From: Candidatus Pelagibacterales bacterium
GTDB lineage: Bacteria; Pseudomonadota; Alphaproteobacteria; Rickettsiales; UBA1997
Direction of reading: 5' to 3'
Length of the DNA stretch: 11,045 nucleotides
NCBI GenBank assembly: GCA_016882165.1
Contig: VHBV01000031.1
Coordinates: 1 to 11,045, forward strand
Part shown: piece by piece, positions 7,060-11,045 of the stretch
How positions within the stretch are numbered: the stretch's first letter is position 1
How the letters are laid out: each line of letters starts with the position of its first letter
The notes under the pieces: generated by a model
The model's database searches: none
Seen by the model: the letters and a program-made list of their open reading frames with translations, nothing else
What the model was told of the DNA's origin: nothing
Program-made: the position numbers and the translations under genes

Positions 7060-7488
7060 ATGAAAAACATCTGCAAAAATCTTATCCTAATACTTATCTG
7101 CTCTTCATTAATATCTTGCTCTTACCAACCTATTTTAGACCAAAACGAAAAGTACCTACAAACAGGACAGATTGAAGCAGAAGAAGATATAAAATCATGT
7201 ACCAATCAAGCTGAACAATATCTAAAACAATATAAAGCACAAAGAGCTGCTAAAGAAGCTGCTCGACAAGGAATTACTGGAGCTGTTATAGGTGGAATTT
7301 TTGGATTTATTTTTGGCAATAATACAAAATCTCTTTTAACTGGACTTGCAGTTGGAGCTGGAGTTGGAGCAGCAAGCGGAGCACTGGGAGTGGCTGGTGA
7401 AGGAAAAATTACTCCAGATCAAATCAAACAAAGATATATTACTAATTGTTTAGCAAGAAAAGGTTACTCAGTTATTGGTTGGCAATAA
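7060..7488 (+). CDS. Glycine-zipper outer-membrane-type lipoprotein
   Basis: This is a 142-aa predicted lipoprotein. Residues 1-19 form a signal peptide with a lysine-containing start and a hydrophobic core (LILILICSSL). It ends in a lipobox LISC, so C20 would be lipidated. A helical, charged segment follows (about 30-70, with K/A/E/Q-rich QRAAKEAARQ). Next is a glycine zipper at about 71-114 (GITGAVIGGIFGFIFG and GLAVGAGVGAASGALG), a pattern linked to membrane-inserting helices. The protein ends with a conserved-looking CLARKGYSVIGW tail, and C47 and C130 could form a disulfide. Function is unknown; related small proteins sit in the proteobacterial envelope. The reading frame extends to a TTG at 7009, but that lies inside a hairpin and would bury the signal peptide, so the ATG at 7060 is used. 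Confidence 0.85.
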   Translation: MKNICKNLILILICSSLISCSYQPILDQNEKYLQTGQIEAEEDIKSCTNQAEQYLKQYKAQRAAKEAARQGITGAVIGGIFGFIFGNNTKSLLTGLAVGAGVGAASGALGVAGEGKITPDQIKQRYITNCLARKGYSVIGWQ

Positions 7489-7501
7489 TTCTGTCTCTAA
7501 A

Positions 7502-8428
7502 ATGAATAATAATCCTAAAATTTTAATTGTTGGAGCTGGAGCAATTGGCGCATTTTACGGCTCAAAACTATCACAAAGTGGAGCAGAAGTTAGTGTAATT
7601 TGTAGATCTGACTATGATTATGTAAAAAATCACGGTTTTACAATTAAAAGTCACTGGGAACAACCAGAGTATAAATTTCTACCTAATCAAGTTTTAAGAG
7701 ATTTCCAATCTTATAAAGATGATGCCGATTTTATCATAATTGCAACAAAAGTACTAGATCCTAATCTGACAACAGATTTGCTAAAAACTAATTTAAGAAA
7801 AAAATCAGCTATTGTTTTATTGCAAAATGGTATCCACATTGAAAAGAAAGTTGCAGATTCTTTTCCAGAAAATGAAATAATCAGTGCTTTAGCTTTCATA
7901 TGTGTAAGTAGAGTCAAACCTGGATACATTCACCATCAAGATTATGGACGTTTAGTTATTGGCAATTATCCAAATTCCATTTCTACAAAAACAGAATTAT
8001 TGGCAAATTTATGGCAAAAGTCACAGGTTCCATGCGAAACTAGTAATAGTATTTTGAAACAAAGGTGGAAAAAGCTGGTTTGGAATGCAGCTTTTAATCC
8101 CATTTCAGTTTTATCTGGATCAAAAAATACTGAAGAAATTCTTAAAAATTCGGCAACTGAAGATTTAGTCAGAAATGTAATGCACGAAGTTTGTACTTTA
8201 GCAAAAGCTGACGATTGTAAACTGGAAGAAGAAATAGTTGAGAAAAATATTGCAGATACAAAAGAAATGAAACCTTACAAAACAAGTATGCTACTTGATT
8301 TTGAAGCAAAAAGAGAAATGGAAATAGAAGCAATATTAGGTAATGCCATTCGTTTTGCAAAGCAAAAAAATATTTCTATTCCACACTTATCAAGTCTTTA
8401 TGGACTTTTATGTTGCTATAAAAATTAA
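7502..8428 (+). CDS. panE: 2-dehydropantoate 2-reductase (ketopantoate reductase) family protein
   Basis: This is an NADPH-dependent reductase of the ApbA/PanE family; the founding activity converts ketopantoate to pantoate for coenzyme A synthesis. The product is 308 aa, the usual length. The N-terminal Rossmann fold carries GAGAIG (11-16). LLQNGI (106-111) is the family's mid-domain motif. The C-terminal helical domain has RWKKLVWNAAFNPIS (188-202), where K191, N195 and N199 match the spacing of the catalytic lysine and two asparagines of the E. coli enzyme. SMLLDFEAKREMEIEAILGN (262-281) corresponds to the substrate-site glutamate region. Paralogues of this family act on other 2-oxo acids, so the substrate is likely but not certain. 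A TTG start at 7475 would overlap the lipoprotein gene; the ATG at 7502, 13 bp after its stop, fits the family better. Probably co-transcribed with the lipoprotein gene. Confidence 0.88.
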   Translation: MNNNPKILIVGAGAIGAFYGSKLSQSGAEVSVICRSDYDYVKNHGFTIKSHWEQPEYKFLPNQVLRDFQSYKDDADFIIIATKVLDPNLTTDLLKTNLRKKSAIVLLQNGIHIEKKVADSFPENEIISALAFICVSRVKPGYIHHQDYGRLVIGNYPNSISTKTELLANLWQKSQVPCETSNSILKQRWKKLVWNAAFNPISVLSGSKNTEEILKNSATEDLVRNVMHEVCTLAKADDCKLEEEIVEKNIADTKEMKPYKTSMLLDFEAKREMEIEAILGNAIRFAKQKNISIPHLSSLYGLLCCYKN

Positions 8429-8505
8429 CTTAAATCTAACTAACTTTTATACTAAATTTCATTTACGCTGTCTTTAGAAGAAACATTGACTTTAGTTGCA
8501 AAATG

Positions 8506-8966
8506 TTAATTTGACTTTCTTGCAATAGTTTTTGGTTTTGGATTTTTGTACTTAGCTCCAAGACCCACAAGATATTCAACAACATCTATTACCTTTCTTA
8601 AATTCTAAAGCGCAACCTAAAGCAGTTTTCCTTTCACTATTGACAGCATTTATATTTTTTGTTTCTTGAGCAAAAAAAAGCAATCATCTCATTTCTTTGA
8701 TTCATAACAGAGAGATGAAGAGGTGTATTTACAATAATATTTGCTTTATCAATATCAGCACCTTTTGCGCATAATAACATCGCTAACCTGAGGCTTTTAC
8801 CTCCCAAAACAACATAATGCAAAACATTATTACCATTATTATCCACAGCATCAACAATACTTGGGTTTTTCTCGACTGCTGCGGCAAAATCATAATCAGT
8901 ATTTGTGCTTTTAAGTTGATTAAAAAAATCAATAACTTCCTTTTCAAGCACCAAATTTTGTTTCAT
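8506..8966 (-). pseudogene. Ankyrin-repeat protein gene disrupted by two frameshifts
   Basis: The intact reading frame (8637-8966) encodes 109 aa with one full ankyrin repeat (NGNNVLHYVVLGGKSLRLAM, then LLCAKGADIDKA) and most of a second (NTPLHLSVMNQRNEMIAFF). It then ends in the unrelated tail CSRNKKYKCCQ. Skipping one T of a run of eight (complement of 8672-8679) continues repeat two as AQETKNINAVNSERKTALGC and begins repeat three (ALEFKK). A second shift near 8590-8606 continues as VIDVVEYLVGLGAKYKNPKP and ends at a stop at 8506. Removing one base at each site gives a continuous protein of about 152 aa with three ankyrin repeats. Ankyrin proteins mediate protein-protein contacts and are often host-directed in intracellular bacteria; no secretion signal is seen here. 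The start is 2 bp after the photolyase stop, so the two genes share a transcript. Sequencing error or transcriptional slippage at the T-run are alternatives to true decay. Confidence 0.75.
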
Positions 8967-8968
8967 TG

Positions 8969-10387
8969 TTAGTTTTTCAAAGTTTTAAATATAGCCAAAG
9001 CCATATCTCTTGCGGCATCATGGCTAAGCATTGGTTGCGGGTAAGTTTTTCCAAGTTCAACTCCATAATATTCAAGAGTTTTGCGATCTGCCAACCAAGG
9101 ACTGTGCAAAAATTTATTTGGCAATTTAGAAATTTCTGGAACCCACTTTCTTATATAAGCTCCTTCAGCATCAAACTTCTCTGACTGCAATGAAGGGTTA
9201 AAAATTCTAAAATACGGCGCAGCATCAGCTCCACTTCCAGCAACCCATTGCCAACTTGCAGTATTATTTGCTAAATTTGCATCAACTAAACAATCCCAAA
9301 ACCATTTTTCACCTTCACGCCAATCAATTAAAAGATCTTTAATTAAAAAAGATGCTACAATCATTCGAACTCTGTTATGCATAAAACCAGTAGACCAGAG
9401 TTCTCTCATACCAGCATCAATTATAGGAAAACCAGTTTGACCTTTTTGCCACTTTTTTAATGCTACTTTATTTTCTTGCCATGGAAAATTATCAAATTCA
9501 GGACGAAAATTTTTTTCTGGAAACTGTGGAAAATGAAAAAGTAAATGATGAGAAAACTCACGCCAACCAACTTCAGAAATAAAATGCGTTAACCCATCAC
9601 TTCTTTCTCTTTTTATCAAATCTAAAAATAGTAACTTTGAGGAGATAACGCCAAAATGCAAATAAGGTGATATTTTTGAAGTAGAATCAAGGGCTGGAAA
9701 GTTTCTGCTTTCTTTATAATTAGTAACTTTTTTGCTGATAAAGTTGTTAAAATTATCAATTATTTTATCATAATCAAATTGCCACAAACCCTTAAAACCA
9801 TCAGCCCAGTTTATCTTTGGCAATAAATCAAGATTATCAGATTCAATTTTTAAATCGTAGTTAAGATTGTCAAAACTTGGCTCTGGCAAAGATTCTGAAA
9901 TTTTATCTGAATTCTTAAGGCACTCTTTCCAAAAAGGTGTAAAAACCTTAAAATAAGTACCGCTTCCGTTCTTTATTTGATTTGGGTTGAAAATAGTCTG
10001 AGCATCGAAAATATTAAATATTATTGATTTCTTTTCAGCGAAAATTTTTATTTTTTCATTTAACTGGACGTTATATGGTTCAAAAGAAGAGTTTAAATAA
10101 ATTTCATCAATGGAGTTTTTTTCCGAAATCTCTTCTAAAATTTTTAAAACATCGCCTTTTTTGCAAACCAATTTTAGGTTTAGTTTTCGCTGCAATAAAT
10201 CTGCAAAACTTTGTAAAATATGGTGTAAAAACCACTTACTTGCACCACCTAAAGGACGTTTATTTTTTTCATCAAGCACATAAAGCAAAGCAACTTGTTG
10301 ATGATTTTTACAGGCATTAAATAAAGCTGGATTATCTTTGATTCTCAGATCACAATCAAATAAAACCAAAGAATTTTTGGAATTCAT
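8969..10387 (-). CDS. phr: Deoxyribodipyrimidine photolyase (cryptochrome/photolyase family, class I type)
   Basis: This is a flavoprotein that uses blue or near-UV light to split pyrimidine dimers in DNA. The 472-aa product is full length. The N-terminal alpha/beta antenna domain begins LVLFDCDLRIKDNPAL (7-22) and includes LGGASKWFLHH (46-56). The C-terminal FAD domain has SPYLHFG (240-246), EVGWREF (272-278), KGQTGFPIIDAGMRELWSTG (315-334), HNR (337-339), DWREGE (355-360) and NNTASWQW (374-381). APYFRIFNP (390-398) and KFDAEGAYIRKW (404-415) follow. W303, W356 and W379 have the spacing of the E. coli electron-transfer triad (W306, W359, W382), and E272/W275 lie in the dimer-binding region. 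All hallmarks look intact, so it should be a working repair enzyme rather than a relic. The start has only an A/T-rich leader. A transporter gene diverges 96 bp upstream. Confidence 0.96.
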   Translation of the reverse strand: MNSKNSLVLFDCDLRIKDNPALFNACKNHQQVALLYVLDEKNKRPLGGASKWFLHHILQSFADLLQRKLNLKLVCKKGDVLKILEEISEKNSIDEIYLNSSFEPYNVQLNEKIKIFAEKKSIIFNIFDAQTIFNPNQIKNGSGTYFKVFTPFWKECLKNSDKISESLPEPSFDNLNYDLKIESDNLDLLPKINWADGFKGLWQFDYDKIIDNFNNFISKKVTNYKESRNFPALDSTSKISPYLHFGVISSKLLFLDLIKRERSDGLTHFISEVGWREFSHHLLFHFPQFPEKNFRPEFDNFPWQENKVALKKWQKGQTGFPIIDAGMRELWSTGFMHNRVRMIVASFLIKDLLIDWREGEKWFWDCLVDANLANNTASWQWVAGSGADAAPYFRIFNPSLQSEKFDAEGAYIRKWVPEISKLPNKFLHSPWLADRKTLEYYGVELGKTYPQPMLSHDAARDMALAIFKTLKN

Positions 10388-10408
10388 TTTTAAATTTATT
10401 AAATTTGC

Positions 10409-10427
10409 AAAATAAATAATTTATTTT
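10409..10427. promoter_or_regulatory. Symmetric AT-only palindrome in the photolyase/transporter divergent region
   Basis: AAAATAAAT (10409-10417) and ATTTATTTT (10419-10427) are perfect 9-bp arms around a single base. The site overlaps the candidate photolyase -10 box and sits between two divergent genes, a typical place for an operator. Because it is made only of A and T it may be a by-product of composition. Confidence 0.25.
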
Positions 10428-10446
10428 CTACATTACTAATACTCAA
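10418..10446 (-). promoter_or_regulatory. Candidate sigma-70-type promoter of the photolyase gene
   Basis: On the minus strand, TTGAGT (complement of 10441-10446) and TAAATT (complement of 10418-10423) are separated by exactly 17 bp. Each matches its consensus at 4 of 6 bases, and a transcript would start about 25 nt before the ATG. In such AT-rich DNA, matches like this arise easily by chance. Confidence 0.3.
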
Positions 10447-10483
10447 AAAAAAGATACAGAACTAATTTATCAGAAATTAAAAA

Positions 10484-11045
10484 ATGCGAAATATATTTCT
10501 TACATTCTTAGCCCTGTCTTTATCCTTTGTAGGAATTCCAATTTACGTAAATATCAGCGACTTTTATGCCCGTAAGTTTGGCATAAGTCTTATTGTTATT
10601 GGTTTAGTTCTTGCTATCGTGCGTTTTATTGACTCAATTCAAGATCCTTTTATTGGAAAACTTTCTGATAACTTATCGCAAAAAAATATCAGCCGCAAAA
10701 TTACTATTTCCATTTCCGGGATATTTTTATGTCTTTTCTTTTATTTTGTTTTTAATCCACCTCAGAATATTAGCCAAAATCTTGCCATTCTATGGTTTAT
10801 TGTCACTTTAAGCGCAACTTATTTTTGTTTTAATTTTATCTTCATAAATTTTGAGTCAATAATTGCTATTAACTCAAAAAACGATCAAGAAAGGGTAATT
10901 TTAAATTCATTCAAAGAATTTTTTGGAATTCTTGGTATGATACTTGCTTTTACAATTCCTACAATTTTGGCCAAATACTACGAATCTGAGAAAGTTTATC
11001 AGAATTTCTCACTAATTTTCGTATTTTTATTAATTATAGGCCTTA
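10484..11045 (+). CDS. MFS transporter, sugar/cation symporter-like (GPH/MFS_2 type), 3' end outside the window
   Basis: The reading frame is open from an ATG at 10484 to the window end (187 codons, no stop), so the protein is cut at its C-terminal side. The product is very hydrophobic, with likely membrane helices near residues 4-22, 34-50, 73-92, 100-123, 145-166 and from about 173. The segment RFIDSIQDPFIGKLSD (47-62) matches the D-x(3)-DP-x(2)-G-x(2)-SD signature between helices 2 and 3 of the glycoside/cation symporter-like branch of the major facilitator superfamily. NSKNDQERVILNSFKEFFG (about 133-151) fits the conserved loop before helix 5. The transported substrate cannot be told. It diverges from the photolyase gene with 96 bp between starts. 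No Shine-Dalgarno sequence precedes the ATG, but the hydrophobic helix starts immediately after it. Confidence 0.85.
   Translation, partial: MRNIFLTFLALSLSFVGIPIYVNISDFYARKFGISLIVIGLVLAIVRFIDSIQDPFIGKLSDNLSQKNISRKITISISGIFLCLFFYFVFNPPQNISQNLAILWFIVTLSATYFCFNFIFINFESIIAINSKNDQERVILNSFKEFFGILGMILAFTIPTILAKYYESEKVYQNFSLIFVFLLIIGL

Noticed and set aside
7475..7501. Upstream TTG start for the ketopantoate reductase gene
   Set aside because: It overlaps the lipoprotein gene and adds residues before the normal family start; the ATG at 7502 directly precedes the Rossmann strand.
8477..8523. Direct repeat TTGACTTT...TTGCA after panE
   Set aside because: Two short, unequal copies, one of which overlaps the end of the ankyrin pseudogene; too short to distinguish from chance.
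10611..10811. Small open frame on the plus strand
   Set aside because: It lies in another frame of the transporter gene, whose frame from 10484 has a clear family signature and no stop.

Overview
The window comes from a strongly AT-rich bacterial chromosome. The base skew, A/T-rich codon use, start regions almost without Shine-Dalgarno sequences, RNase E with a low-complexity insert in its S1 domain, an ankyrin-repeat gene and a small glycine-zipper lipoprotein together suggest an alphaproteobacterium of the Rickettsiales or Holosporales kind, probably host-associated. This placement is inferred from gene content and composition. No rRNA or tRNA is present to anchor it.

Layout from left to right. 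1-261 holds no gene, only AT-rich sequence with a weak stem-loop and one copy of a short repeat. 262-2013 (minus) is a class A penicillin-binding protein. Its start codon lies 8 bp from that of a divergent class IV aminotransferase (2022-2867, plus). A non-coding convergent gap (2868-3040) carries an imperfect inverted repeat, a second copy of the short repeat and a candidate terminator. radC (3041-3724) and a divergent GDPD-type phosphodiesterase (3708-4373) form an overlapping minus-strand pair. The phosphodiesterase start is 11 bp from the start of cutA (4385-4720, plus). After a 242-bp gap with several hairpins come RNase E (4963-6960), a glycine-zipper lipoprotein (7060-7488) and a ketopantoate reductase-like gene (7502-8428), all plus. 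On the minus strand, a photolyase (8969-10387) is followed 2 bp later by a three-repeat ankyrin gene that appears broken by two frameshifts (8506-8966). A sugar/cation-symporter-like MFS transporter (10484 onward, plus) diverges from the photolyase and runs off the window.

The genes are mostly housekeeping: cell-wall synthesis, folate or pantoate cofactor metabolism, RNA turnover, DNA repair and a metal-tolerance-type protein. I see no CRISPR array, transposase, toxin-antitoxin pair, phage gene or recognisable novel defence system. The points most worth checking are the decayed ankyrin gene behind the photolyase, the stem-loops in the RNase E leader (one of which reaches the start codon), the short sequences shared between intergenic gaps, and the two divergent gene pairs with almost no space between them.
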